Assembly: GCF_900176165.1 (NCBI RefSeq)
Contig: NZ_FWWU01000009.1
Span: forward strand, 2,853,001 to 2,917,000
Direction: 5' to 3'
Source: Deinococcus hopiensis KR-140
Lineage (GTDB): Bacteria; Deinococcota; Deinococci; Deinococcales; Deinococcaceae
Length of the DNA stretch: 64,000 nt
The notes below the pieces were generated by a model that saw only the letters and a program-made list of their open reading frames with translations, was not told the DNA's origin and ran no database searches. The position numbers and the translations under genes were made by a program. Positions 25,370 through 35,162 of the stretch are shown here, piece after piece (the first letter of the stretch is position 1; every line of letters begins with the position of its first letter).

Positions 25370-25867
25370 TTACCACCCCCATGTCCCCCGCTCGCCCTTG
25401 AACGGCCCCACCACATCCGGCGTGATCCAGCCACCGTAGAAGCCTCCCGGTTGAGGCCTCACCCGCACGCCGTCCACCCGGCATTCGTCTACCCGTCCCG
25501 CGTATACAGCGGCGTGCCCGGCAAGAGGGGCGAAGGCGGGGGTGGGCCGCTCGTAGCTCCAGGCAGCTTCCCCCACCGCACGTCCCCCGGCCTGCAACGC
25601 CCAGTACGACGCCTCGCCCTTCCACTCACAGACGCTGCCGCCACCTGCGGGCTGAAGAACACCGGGCACGAAGGCTGCGCGCGGCAGATAGTAGGTGGGC
25701 GGATGGCTGGTTTCGAGAACCCGGTAAGCATGGGTGGTGTCCGCGATCTTCACGCCCCCAAGCCAGACCTCAATACGCTTGGAAGTGCGTTCCAGCCGGG
25801 GTGGACGGGGATATTCCCACACGCTTTCCTGACCGGGGCCGGGGGGAATGGGCTGGGGACGGGGCAT
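25370..25867 (-). CDS. DUF427 domain protein
   Basis: A 165-residue protein with the DUF427 beta-fold pattern: VWLGGVKIADTTHAYRVLETSHPPTYYLPRAAF, then CEWKGEASYWALQAGG and AAWSYERPTPAFAPLAGHAAVYAGRVDECRVDG. Family function is unknown. CATGCT lies 6 nt before the ATG, close to the leaderless -10 pattern. It is divergent from the FMN oxidase gene. Confidence 0.85.
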   Translation of the reverse strand: MPRPQPIPPGPGQESVWEYPRPPRLERTSKRIEVWLGGVKIADTTHAYRVLETSHPPTYYLPRAAFVPGVLQPAGGGSVCEWKGEASYWALQAGGRAVGEAAWSYERPTPAFAPLAGHAAVYAGRVDECRVDGVRVRPQPGGFYGGWITPDVVGPFKGERGTWGW

Positions 25868-25924
25868 GGGAGCAGCATGACCCAGAGGGCGAAGCGAAGC
25901 TGTCAGGAAACACGCCGTCTCGGT

Positions 25925-25930
25925 TAGGCT
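25925..25930 (+). promoter_or_regulatory. Leaderless -10 box (TAGGCT) for the FMN oxidase gene
   Basis: TAGGCT ends 5 nt before the ATG at 25936. It lies in the 68-bp divergent gap with the DUF427 gene. Confidence 0.45.
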
Positions 25931-25935
25931 GACCC

Positions 25936-27048
25936 ATGACCACCATCAACCTGCCTGAGGCGGGCGAGCCGGGCCTGGAGGGCACCGTCAACCTCGCAGA
26001 CATCGAGACCCTGGGAAGGCTGCGCCTGGACCGCAACGCGCTGGAATATTACGCGAGCGGCGCGAACGACGAGGTGACGCTGCGGGAAAACCGCGAGGGC
26101 TTTCGCCGGTTGCGCCTGCGGCCACGGATGCTGGTGGACGTGTCGCACGTGAATACGCACACCGAGGTGCTGGGCCTGCCCCTCGGCTTTCCAGTGGGCA
26201 TCGCCCCCAGCGCCTTTCACGGCCTCGCGGACCCCGAGGCCGAACTGGCGACGGCGCGGGCGGCGGCCGCGGCGGGCAGCGTAATGACCCTCTCGACCTT
26301 CAGCAACACGCCCATCGAGGACGTCGCGGTGGCCGCGGCGGGCCGCTTCTGGTTTCAGCTCTACCTGTATACGGACCGCGAAGTGAGCGCCGACGTGGTA
26401 CGCCGGGCCGAGGCCGCCGGAGCGCGGGCGCTGGTGCTGACGGTGGACGCGCCCTTTCTGGGCCGCCGGGAACCCAACGAACGCCACCGCTTCACGCTGC
26501 CCCCACATCTGAGCGTGCCCAACGCGGGGACCCGCGAGCAACTGGCACAGCTCGAATCCGAGCGTGGTTCGCAGCTCGTGAACTATTTCCAGACGCTGGT
26601 GGACAAGACGCTGAGTTGGAGTGACCTGGCCTGGCTGCGTTCCGTCACCACCCTCCCCATCGTCTTGAAGGGCATCCTGACGGCGGAAGACGCCCTGCTG
26701 GCCGCACAACACGGCTGCCACGTGTGGGTGAGCAACCACGGGGGACGGCAGCTGGACACGGCCGTCAGCTCGGTCGAGGCCCTGTCCGAAGTGGTCGACG
26801 CCGTGGCCGGACGCACCGAGGTTTACCTCGACGGCGGGGTGACGCGGGGCACGGACGTGGTGAAGGCCGTCGCGCTCGGCGCACGCTGCGTCTTTCTGGG
26901 CCGCGCGGCCCTGTGGGGTCTGGCGGCCGGGGGCGAAGCCGGGGTACGCCGCACGCTCGACCTGCTGCACGGGGAAGTCCGGCTGGCAATGGCCCTGTGC
27001 GGTAAGCAGAACGTGGGGCAACTGGGGCGGGACCTCCTCAGGAGCTGA
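25936..27048 (+). CDS. FMN-dependent alpha-hydroxy-acid oxidase/dehydrogenase
   Basis: A 370-residue TIM-barrel flavoenzyme of the lactate oxidase/glycolate oxidase family. Visible are YYASGANDEVTLRENR, the FMN-contacting PVGIAPSAFHGL, FQLYLYTDR, the Lys segment LPIVLKGILTAEDA, the catalytic SNHGGRQLD (His and Arg), and the phosphate-binding DGGVTRGTDVVKA and VFLGRAALW. It oxidises an L-2-hydroxy acid such as lactate or glycolate; which one cannot be decided here. Its 3' end directly abuts the truncated end of the esterase pseudogene. Confidence 0.93.
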   Translation: MTTINLPEAGEPGLEGTVNLADIETLGRLRLDRNALEYYASGANDEVTLRENREGFRRLRLRPRMLVDVSHVNTHTEVLGLPLGFPVGIAPSAFHGLADPEAELATARAAAAAGSVMTLSTFSNTPIEDVAVAAAGRFWFQLYLYTDREVSADVVRRAEAAGARALVLTVDAPFLGRREPNERHRFTLPPHLSVPNAGTREQLAQLESERGSQLVNYFQTLVDKTLSWSDLAWLRSVTTLPIVLKGILTAEDALLAAQHGCHVWVSNHGGRQLDTAVSSVEALSEVVDAVAGRTEVYLDGGVTRGTDVVKAVALGARCVFLGRAALWGLAAGGEAGVRRTLDLLHGEVRLAMALCGKQNVGQLGRDLLRS

Positions 27049-28030
27049 GGGGCCGTACTTCTGCCGAACCAACTGGCCCAAGTTGAGCTCTCCGCCCCGG
27101 CTCATCTCGGGGGGGCGGGCGTCTCCCAGGTGCGGGTTGTGCGCCCAGACCACCACGTCTGCCCCTGATCCCAGGTGGGACCAGGTGGCCTCCAGCATCC
27201 CGAACATGTGCCGGTCGCGCACGTTCCAGGAGGTGCCCCCGAAAGGGTCAAGGCTGACCTGCCCGTAAGTCAGCGCGTTTTTGACCACCCGCGCGTCCGC
27301 GTTCTGCTCCAGGTCGAACAGGGCCTCATAAGGATTCCGGTTCATCCGTTATGAAATAGCGGGCCAACCCGAACCGAGCGAACGGGGAAAACGGTGAAGG
27401 ACAGGCGTGAAATCACCAAAGCGGAGCGGAAGGGATGTACCGGATGGTCCGGGAACCGTAGCAGACAGCACGCTGGAACCCTCCCGCCGTGCGGCCACCG
27501 GACAGCCACTGTTCAGTCCGGTACCCAGGCGGCTCAGGCAGACGTGGCGTTTGCGAACGGCGCCGAGCTGGCCTGGAGCCGCCGTTTCCAACAGGCGCAG
27601 GACCTCCTGCCGGGGCTGAACAGCGCTGTAGAGGTCCATGCCGTAGAACGCGGCCCGGTTGGCGTGGGCCTGCGTCCGGTTGCGCTCGCGCAGCCAACCC
27701 ACAACGTCGCGCACCACCGTGTTGCGCCGCATCGAGGTGGGAAAACGCGTGAAGTTCAACAGCGCCTGCACGGGCGAGTTGCCGGAGCCTGTCCCACGCA
27801 CGAAACCGGTCGACCCGCCCGGTATCCGGCCAGGCGCCCCCGGTGACGGCCGCGTCAGGGCCCTGCTCGGTGATGAGCCGTCTCGTGATCTCGTCGCGGG
27901 TCCGGGAGAACCCGTGGGGGCCGTGGGTGGCCTCTCCGATCCGCACGACGGACCGGTTCTGTAGCGCGTTCAGCAGGAGAGCGTGGCTCTGGGCGTCGCC
28001 CGTCGGGGGCAGCGACCCGCCTGAACGGGG
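27049..28030 (-). pseudogene. Erythromycin-esterase-like pseudogene, split by a short repeat
   Basis: Three minus-strand pieces add up to one erythromycin-esterase-family protein. RSVVRIGEATHGPHGFSRTRDEITRRL comes first. A frame change near 27790 leads to LLNFTRFPTSMRRNTVVRDVVGWLRERNR...AFYGMDLYSAVQPRQEVLRLLE. After the repeat at 27327-27452 comes SWNVRDRHMFGMLEATWSHLG...VVVWAHNPHLGDARPPEM. The C-terminus is lost where the FMN oxidase gene ends. One frameshift, one insertion and a deletion make it non-functional. The 190 bp between it and the DoxX-like gene show nothing recognisable. Confidence 0.82.
27327..27452 (+). repeat. Short mobile-type repeat, copy 1 (in the esterase pseudogene)
   Basis: A 126-bp element from CATAAGGATTCCGGTTCATC to the end CGGATGGTCCGG. 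The two ends carry inverted CCGGTTCATCCG-like sequences. The internal landmarks GGGCCAACCCGA, AAAACGGTGA and AGGCGTGAAA are shared with copies at 43320, 47451 and 49138 (reverse). No ORF fits inside; it resembles a MITE or the small noncoding repeats of Deinococcus. Confidence 0.8.
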
Positions 28031-28223
28031 GAAGCGGTGGTGGAGCGCAGCGCCGGAAGCACGCCAACAGAGGAACCCACAACCTGTTCTTCCTTTTCTT
28101 GAGTCGTCTCCAGACCGCAGGGGGCGTGGCCAGTTCCCCCTGCGGCAGGTCTGGGGCAGGAGCACCGACCGGGCGGGGAGCCTCACCCCTCTGGCCGGTT
28201 CCGCCGCTTGCCTGCCGGAGCAT

Positions 28224-28817
28224 TCAACCTACCGGTCCCCGCCGGGCACCACCCGGCCGGGCAAAGGCCACTTGGGTTTCTTCTTGGACAGCCACAGCTG
28301 CCGGTCCAGCCTTCCTTAGAAACGGCCTCTGTTCCGGCGGCCTCGTCTGCCTGCCCCTCCCCCCGGCCTCCATTTGCCATTTGCGCTGGTCTGGGTTGCG
28401 CTGGTCTGGGTTGCCCTGGTCTGGGCGGCGCGGCCCCGGCCACCTCCCGGTACACCACAGCGCCCACAGCACCAGCAGTGGCTGAAAGATGAGCCGGGTC
28501 AGCCGCGCCCCATCGGTGTTCAGCCCAAAAGCGTCCGTGCGGGTGAGGTACTGGGACACGTTGCCGGGAAAGACGGCGACGAAAAAGGCGGCCACCATCC
28601 ACCCCACGGCTCTGCGCTGGCGGGGCAGCGCGATCAAAGCGGCCCCGAGTCCAATCTCGGCGGCGCCGGACGCCACCACCACGAAGTCCGGGTCCAGCGG
28701 CAGCCAACCGGGCACCTGCGCCTGAAACTCACGCCGTAGGGAGGTCAGGTGGCCCACGCCCGCGCCAGCCAGGGCCAGCCCCAGCGCCCAGCGGGCGAGG
28801 TGACGCGGCCAGCTCAA
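28224..28817 (-). CDS. DoxX-like membrane protein with repetitive tail
   Basis: A 197-residue protein. Residues 1-~125 hold four predicted membrane helices in the DoxX style (ALGLALAGAGVGHLTS, VASGAAEIGLGAALIAL, VAVFPGNVSQYLTR, FQPLLVLWALW). The rest is hydrophilic and starts with direct repeats (DQGNPDQRNPDQRK), encoded by near-identical 15-bp DNA units, so the tail may be a recent read-through extension. TTG start overlapping the topoisomerase stop (TTGA). Role unknown; DoxX proteins are linked to redox or membrane functions. Confidence 0.75.
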   Translation of the reverse strand: MSWPRHLARWALGLALAGAGVGHLTSLRREFQAQVPGWLPLDPDFVVVASGAAEIGLGAALIALPRQRRAVGWMVAAFFVAVFPGNVSQYLTRTDAFGLNTDGARLTRLIFQPLLVLWALWCTGRWPGPRRPDQGNPDQRNPDQRKWQMEAGGRGRQTRPPEQRPFLRKAGPAAVAVQEETQVAFARPGGARRGPVG

Positions 28818-29854
28818 GCGGCCTTCTTCCGGGTTCGCCTCGTCCGGAGCGCCTTTTCGCTCTCCAACATCCGCTTCAGCGCGGCCTCGCTGCGCGTCAG
28901 ACCCTCCAACTCCGGCTCGGGGCGGCCTGCGCGGGGTTCGTAGTCGTCCAGCACCTTGCCGTCCTGATAGCGGTCAAAGATCACCGGGCAGATATAGCTA
29001 CCGCGCGTAACGGTGGGGGTGTTGCCCAGGTCGTCCGCCACAAACTTCACGCACTCCACCAGCGTCTTGCGGGCCTGCTTCTCGGATTCGGGCGCTCCGG
29101 CTTCCGCCAGGAACTCGGCGGCCACGAGCGTGCCGCCCCAGGTGCGGAAGTCCTTGGCGGTAAAGGGACCGATCACCTCGCGCAGGTAGGCGTTGAGGTC
29201 AGGAGCGCGCACGCGCGTCCGCACCTCGTCGTCCACGCTCTGAAAGAGCCAGGGGCCGGGCAGTTCCAGCAGCCGTTCCACATTGGCGGCCAGCGTCCGG
29301 TCCCGCACCGTCTTGTGCTGCTCGACGGCGTGCTTGCCCCGAAAGTGGAAGGTGATCGCCGTGCCCTTTACCCCGACGTGTTTCTGGCGCAGGGTGGACA
29401 GACCGTAGGTCTTGTGCGCCCGCGCGTACGCGTCGCTGCCCACGCGGAAGTGCGCGACGTGCAGCAGCCGGGCCATCACGGCCAGGACCTTGCGCCGGGG
29501 CAGACCGGACGAGCGCAGGTCCACCGCTGTCACCGCGCGCAGGGTGGGCAGGGCGTCCGCGAACCGCGCCAGCCGTTGCCACTTTTTCAGCGCCCCCGCC
29601 TCCATGAAGTCGGGGTGATAGCGGTACTGGAGCCGCCCCGCCGCGTCGCGCCCGAAGGCCTGAAGCTCGGCGCCTTCATCCGGGGAGACAAACACGTTCT
29701 CGTAGGCGGGCGGTACGGCCAGCGAGGCGATGCGGGCGATGCCCTCGGCGTCGGTGTACTCCTCGCCGTCCGGCCAGAAGTAGCGAAACTCCTCGGGCTT
29801 CTTTCCCTCACGGCGCAGGTACCCGTCTTGCAGCAGGGTGGTGCGGCCCGTCAT
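28814..29854 (-). CDS. DNA topoisomerase IB
   Basis: A 346-residue type IB topoisomerase, the small poxvirus/Deinococcus type that relaxes supercoils through a 3'-phosphotyrosine. The N-terminal beta domain is followed by the catalytic domain with KTYGLSTLRQKHV (a catalytic Arg and Lys), ITFHFRGK, FRTWGGTLVAAEFL and the active-site Tyr in TRGSYICPVIFD. Its ATG overlaps the stop of the photolyase-UDG gene (ATGA). In D. radiodurans the UDG and TopoIB genes are also adjacent. Confidence 0.96.
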   Translation of the reverse strand: MTGRTTLLQDGYLRREGKKPEEFRYFWPDGEEYTDAEGIARIASLAVPPAYENVFVSPDEGAELQAFGRDAAGRLQYRYHPDFMEAGALKKWQRLARFADALPTLRAVTAVDLRSSGLPRRKVLAVMARLLHVAHFRVGSDAYARAHKTYGLSTLRQKHVGVKGTAITFHFRGKHAVEQHKTVRDRTLAANVERLLELPGPWLFQSVDDEVRTRVRAPDLNAYLREVIGPFTAKDFRTWGGTLVAAEFLAEAGAPESEKQARKTLVECVKFVADDLGNTPTVTRGSYICPVIFDRYQDGKVLDDYEPRAGRPEPELEGLTRSEAALKRMLESEKALRTRRTRKKAA

Positions 29855-32157
29855 TCCTCCACCTCTAGGGGCAGTTGCCAGTTGATGGGCGTCTCCTCCG
29901 CTTCCTCCAGGGCAGCGTTGACGCGGGAAAAGGGTTTGGTTCCCATGAACTTGGTCACGCTGAGGGGACTGGGGTGCGCGGACTCGATAATCACGTGCTG
30001 CTTGCCGGTGATGAGCCGCGCCTTCTTGCGGGCGTAGGCCCCCCACAGCACGAAGACCACCCTCGTCTCCTTGGCGTTCACGGCGCGGATCACGGCGTCG
30101 GTAATCTGCTCCCAGCCCTTGTTCGCGTGGCTGTTCGGTTCGGCCTGACGCACGGTGAGCACGGCGTTCAGCAACAGCACGCCCTGCTCGGCCCAGTGCC
30201 TCAGGTAGCCGTGTTTGGGAATCTGGAAGCCCACGTCATCCCGCAGTTCCTTGTAGATGTTCTGCAAACTCGGCGGTGGCCGCACGCCGGGCCGCACGGA
30301 GAAGCTCAGGCCGTGCGCCTGCTCCGGGCCGTGGTAGGGGTCCTGACCCAGGATGAGAACCTTCACGTCTTCCAGGGGGGTAAAGCGCAGGGCATTGAAC
30401 ACGTCGGGCGCGGGTGGGAAGACGTTGTGCGTCCGGCGTTCCTCCACCAGAAAGTCCTTGAGCGCGTGGAAGGAAGGTGAGGCGAATTCGGGCGCGAGCA
30501 CCCGCTGCCACGAATTGGGAAGGCCAGCGGGCATCAGGGGTTTGGGGACTTCGGGGCTGGCTTGGGTGGGCGTCGAGCCGAACAGGTCCGGTTGGTCACT
30601 CATGGCTGGGGGTCTCCGTTTCGGGGCGGCGCGGGTCGGTTTCTCGGACCGGGGCGGCAGGCCACGGGCCACCCGCTCGGCGCGTATCACGGCCTTTTTA
30701 CGGCTGCCGTGGCGCTCGTATATGCGGCGGGCCTCGGCCTCAAAGGCGGCACTCTCCCGCGCAGCATAAATTCTGGCCCGCGCGGCGGCCCCGGCTTTTC
30801 CTTCATCCACGACGGGTGATGGGTAATTCAGGCGGCCGGCTCCCGTCCACTCCCAGGGCGTGCGCAGCAAGTGGAGCGGCACGTCCGCCAGCTCAGGCAC
30901 CCAGCGGCGGATGAACACGCCCTCAGGGTCCTGCTCGCGCGCTTGCCGGGTGGGCGAGTAGATGCGGACGCGGTTGATGCCCACGGTGCTGCTCTGCATC
31001 TGCATCTGGGACCAGTGGATGCCAGGTTCGTTGTCGAGCCACTGCCGGGCCAGGAACAGACCGGTGGGCCGCCAGTGCAGCCACAGGTGCTGCGAGGCGA
31101 AGGAAACGAGCAGCGCCCGCATGCGGAAATTGAGCCAGCCAGTGGCCCGCAGCATCCGCACACAGGCGTCCACGAGGGGATACCCGGTTTGCCCGTGCGC
31201 CCAGCGGTCAAAATGCTCGGCGTTCCAGTGAGGCTCGCGCAGACCGTCAAAAGCCCGGTTGAGATTGCGGAACTCCGTCTCCGGCTCGGATTCCAGGCGT
31301 TGGAGGAAGTGGCAGTGCCAGTGCAGGCGGCTCTCATACGACCGCAGGGACCGCACCCAGCGGGGATCGGCCTCTGGGTCCCCCTTCACGGCGGCGAGGC
31401 GCTGGCGGGTGGCCTGAACCACTTCGCGCAGCGCAACGGTGCCGAAAGCGAGCGGGGCCGAGAGGCGCGAGCAAGCCTCTTCAGCGCTCAGGGGACTGCC
31501 CACCTCGCGCATATAGTTCACGCCGCGCACGTTTAGGAACGACTCGAGGGTGGCGCGCGCGGCCGCCGTCCCGCCTGCTGGGATCACCTTGGCTTCCGGT
31601 GCGACGCCCAGTTCAGCGTGGCTTCGCAGGCCCTCGGGATCGAGGTCCGTTCCCCGAAGCGCTGCAGGCGGAAGGAGAGGCGACGCGCCCAGCCGTTCTT
31701 CCCATATGTCCGCCCAGCCGTTGCGGTCGTGCAGGCGGCGCACCACCCCGTTTTGCGGCACCTCGGTAAAGGAAACGCCCCGCTCCCGTGCCCAGGCCCG
31801 CACACGCCTGTCTCTCGCGTAACTCACCCCGTTGCCCGTCTCCTCGTGCGCCCACAGGCCGCCGATGGAAACGAGTTCGGAGAGCTCTTCCAGCACGGCC
31901 ATTGCCTCGCCCCGGCGCACGACGAGCGGGGTACCGAGCGCCCGCAGCTGTTCGCCGAGTTCCGCCAGACATTCATTCAGGTACGTCAGATGATGCCCGG
32001 CGAACTCCTCATGCCCAAGTTGCTCGGGTTCGTAGACATAGAGGGGCAGCACCGGACCCACCGAAGCCGCTCGGGCCAGCGGGGCATGGTCCGAGACGCG
32101 CAGGTCCTTCTTGAACCAGACGACCTGAACGGGCGGACCGCTGGGTGGACGGGGCAT
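29851..32157 (-). CDS. Photolyase/cryptochrome-family protein fused to uracil-DNA glycosylase
   Basis: A 768-residue single frame with two repair modules. Residues 1-~490 are a photolyase/cryptochrome: the antenna domain starts VVWFKKDLRVSDHAPLARA and the FAD domain has SPLSAEEACSRLSAPLAFGTV, TGYPLVDACVRMLRATGWLNFRMRALL and PGIHWSQMQMQSSTVGINRV. It belongs to a subfamily without the classical NNGGWQW flavin motif. After a Lys/Arg/Pro linker, residues 519-768 are a complete family-1 UDG, with GQDPYHG (Asp606) and HPSPLS (His728). The UDG part begins with the usual MSDQPDLFG start, Met519 (codon at 30601-30603), with GGAG 10 nt upstream, so free UDG may also be made from inside. UDG removes uracil from DNA; the first module may repair or sense UV light. 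Confidence 0.93.
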   Translation of the reverse strand: MPRPPSGPPVQVVWFKKDLRVSDHAPLARAASVGPVLPLYVYEPEQLGHEEFAGHHLTYLNECLAELGEQLRALGTPLVVRRGEAMAVLEELSELVSIGGLWAHEETGNGVSYARDRRVRAWARERGVSFTEVPQNGVVRRLHDRNGWADIWEERLGASPLLPPAALRGTDLDPEGLRSHAELGVAPEAKVIPAGGTAAARATLESFLNVRGVNYMREVGSPLSAEEACSRLSAPLAFGTVALREVVQATRQRLAAVKGDPEADPRWVRSLRSYESRLHWHCHFLQRLESEPETEFRNLNRAFDGLREPHWNAEHFDRWAHGQTGYPLVDACVRMLRATGWLNFRMRALLVSFASQHLWLHWRPTGLFLARQWLDNEPGIHWSQMQMQSSTVGINRVRIYSPTRQAREQDPEGVFIRRWVPELADVPLHLLRTPWEWTGAGRLNYPSPVVDEGKAGAAARARIYAARESAAFEAEARRIYERHGSRKKAVIRAERVARGLPPRSEKPTRAAPKRRPPAMSDQPDLFGSTPTQASPEVPKPLMPAGLPNSWQRVLAPEFASPSFHALKDFLVEERRTHNVFPPAPDVFNALRFTPLEDVKVLILGQDPYHGPEQAHGLSFSVRPGVRPPPSLQNIYKELRDDVGFQIPKHGYLRHWAEQGVLLLNAVLTVRQAEPNSHANKGWEQITDAVIRAVNAKETRVVFVLWGAYARKKARLITGKQHVIIESAHPSPLSVTKFMGTKPFSRVNAALEEAEETPINWQLPLEVEE

Positions 32158-32206
32158 CTCGCCCAGTCTCCCTCGCCCGGCTCACCCCGTCGGTACGAAG
32201 GACCGC

Positions 32207-32237
32207 AAAAAGCGGGGTGAAGGGCTCTTCACCCCGC
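32207..32237 (-). terminator. Terminator after carA
   Basis: Perfect 11-bp arms (32212-32222 and 32227-32237) with a 4-nt loop, followed on the minus strand by TTTTTGC. Confidence 0.85.
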
Positions 32238-32261
32238 GCCCCGCTGTCATCTGGAACCTTC

Positions 32262-33446
<1,185 letters not shown>

Positions 33447-33484
33447 AGGAGCCTCCATTCGCGCCTCACGGGACGCGTTTTATG

Positions 33485-33514
33485 GTCGCCAGTCGCCAGC
33501 AGCCAGTCGCCAGT
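33485..33514. repeat. GTCGCCA-unit array, left arm flanking a four-helix-bundle ORF
   Basis: Tandem GTCGCCA/GCCAGT units upstream of carA and the decayed ORF. The reverse complement (ACTGGCGACTGG) occurs at 33900-33926, so the two arrays flank the ORF as inverted repeats. Confidence 0.7.
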
Positions 33515-33538
33515 GTAGGGTATGTACGCTGCGTCCGA

Positions 33539-33888
33539 ATGCGTGACTGTCGGGAGTTGATCGTGTGGCAAAAGGCCCACCGCCTCACGCTGGAAGTCGA
33601 CGGAGCCACCAAATCTTTTCCACGTCAAGGGGATTCGCGCCGACCATTCCACTGCGGCGGGCCGCCGCACCTTTCAGCATTGCCGAGGGTGCTGGCAGAC
33701 GGAGCAGCACCGACTTCGCGAGATTTCCCGGTATCGCTGCCAGACCGTGGAATAACGTCGAGGACCTGCTTCCGCTGCGCTTTGGTCTCGGCCACCTGGG
33801 CGCGGCTGAATCCACGCCCCTCACGGCGCAACGGATTGGAATTCGCCGGATGCTTCCCCGCCTGTCCCAGAAGATGCGCGGCTCCTGA
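33539..33888 (+). pseudogene. Four-helix-bundle (S23/IVP-type) protein pseudogene
   Basis: The start MRDCRELIVWQKAHRLTLEVDGATKSFPRQ is the usual beginning of the four-helix-bundle family (23S rRNA intervening-sequence protein type, related to Avd). The frame then shifts, and IAEGAGRRSSTDFARFPGIAA...GLGHLGAAESTPLTAQRIGIRRMLPRLSQKMRGS continues in another frame to a stop at 33888. Inverted GTCGCCA arrays lie on both sides. Proteins of this family are often found in small repetitive elements; this copy cannot make an intact protein. Confidence 0.8.
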
Positions 33889-33899
33889 CCGCAGGTTCT

Positions 33900-33926
33900 G
33901 GCAACTGGCGACTGGCCGCCGGCCAC
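33900..33926. repeat. GTCGCCA-unit array, right arm
   Basis: AACTGGCGACTGGCCGCCGG mirrors the left array at 33485-33514. It runs up to the stop codon of the short N-acetylglutamate synthase-like gene. Confidence 0.65.
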
Positions 33927-34457
33927 TCAATCCAACTCCTTGAGCATCGCAATCTCATTGCAATTTTCAAAAAACGCACACCGCTGGCACTCACTCCAGA
34001 CTTTGGGGTGAAGGTGGGTCTTGTCGATGCGGGTAAAGCCGCACTTCTCGAAGAAGGTCTGCTGGTAGGTCCAGGCGAAGAGGGCGGGCAGATCTATGTC
34101 GCGCGCTTCCTGCTCGCAAGCGGCGACGAGCTGTTTGCCCAGGCCGCGCCCCTGCATGTGGGGATGGATGGCCAGGCCCCGCACCTCCGCGAGATCAGGA
34201 GCAAGCATGTGCAGGCCGCAGACGCCCGCGAGACCGCCCGGCTGGCCCTCGTGCGGCTCGGCCAGGATCAGGTGGAAGTCGCGGATGGTCTCGGCGAGCA
34301 GGGCGCGGGAGCGCACGAGCATCTGCCCGCGCGCCGCCCAGTGACCGATCAGTTCGTGGATGGCGCCGATGTCCGACAGCCGGGCCTTGCGCGTTAGAAG
34401 CGGGGCCTGGGGGTGGATGTCGGGAACAGCGATGGAATCGAGGGACAGCAGCGTCAT
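33927..34457 (-). CDS. GNAT acetyltransferase, likely short N-acetylglutamate synthase
   Basis: A 176-residue GNAT protein. LTRKARLSDIGAIHELI opens the fold, AEVRGLAIHPHMQGRGLGKQLV is the acetyl-CoA loop, and FFEKCGFTRIDKTHLHPKVWSECQRCAFFENCNEIAML is the end seen in the acetyltransferase domain of ArgA and in stand-alone short NAGS proteins. Together with argG and argH in the same cluster this suggests the first arginine step, glutamate N-acetylation. Start ATG at 34457 with GGGGAG upstream. Confidence 0.82.
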   Translation of the reverse strand: MTLLSLDSIAVPDIHPQAPLLTRKARLSDIGAIHELIGHWAARGQMLVRSRALLAETIRDFHLILAEPHEGQPGGLAGVCGLHMLAPDLAEVRGLAIHPHMQGRGLGKQLVAACEQEARDIDLPALFAWTYQQTFFEKCGFTRIDKTHLHPKVWSECQRCAFFENCNEIAMLKELD

Positions 34458-34545
34458 GGGCTCTCCCCAGGAACGCGAGCGGGCTTGCCAGGCACCGGGT
34501 AGGTCAAACCCACGGGCGGTGCCGGGCAGCTCCGCTGCTTTTCGC

Positions 34546-35016
34546 TCAGGCCTTGCTTGCCCCGACGCTGAGGTTGCGCATCCAGGTGGTGCCGCCGGGG
34601 CGCTCGCTGCGGGCCTGATAGGCACGAATCTGGGGTGCGTTCGGCACCTCGCCCATCACGACGGCCAGGGGCACCTGCTGAAAGCCGAAGTTGCTCCAGT
34701 CGCCGCCCTTGCTGAACATGTAGATGGCCCGGTCGCCCCGGCCCTGCGCGTACTGGATGGCGCTCATGATGAGCTGCCGCCCCAGTCCCTTGCCGCGCAC
34801 CGAGGGCAGCACGGCCGCGCCGCGCAGCAGCGAGGCTCCGTCGCCATGCTCCAGGCCGATGGCCCCCACGGGCTTCCCGCCCTGCTCCAGCACCCAGTAC
34901 GTGGTGCCGTCGGCCAGCGCGGCTTCCGTTTCCAGTCCGGCCTCCTGCATGACGCGGGTAACGGCTTCTTTGTCCTGGGGGGTGGCGAGGCGAATCTGCG
35001 TGTTGGAATCGGTCAT
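34546..35016 (-). CDS. GNAT-family acetyltransferase
   Basis: A 156-residue GNAT protein (IRLATPQDKEAVTRVMQEAGL; YWVLEQGGKPVGAIGLEHGDGASLLRGAAVLPSVRGKGLGRQLI; AIYMFSKGGDWSNFGFQQVPL). It is clearly paralogous to the next gene upstream (35163-35705), a tandem duplication. The fold is like the ArsN2 type, but the substrate is unknown. ATG at 35016 with GGAGGG upstream. Confidence 0.85.
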   Translation of the reverse strand: MTDSNTQIRLATPQDKEAVTRVMQEAGLETEAALADGTTYWVLEQGGKPVGAIGLEHGDGASLLRGAAVLPSVRGKGLGRQLIMSAIQYAQGRGDRAIYMFSKGGDWSNFGFQQVPLAVVMGEVPNAPQIRAYQARSERPGGTTWMRNLSVGASKA

Positions 35017-35162
35017 GGGGGTGCCCTCCAGCGTGGTTGATGTGGGGAGTGTCCGCCTGGGCAGGCACTCCGGGGGAGTTGTGCGTGGGGGCAGAATAGC
35101 GCAACAGGGGCGGATGACAGAAGGCAGGAAGCAGCGGGCGAAAGGCTGACGGTTGACGGCGC

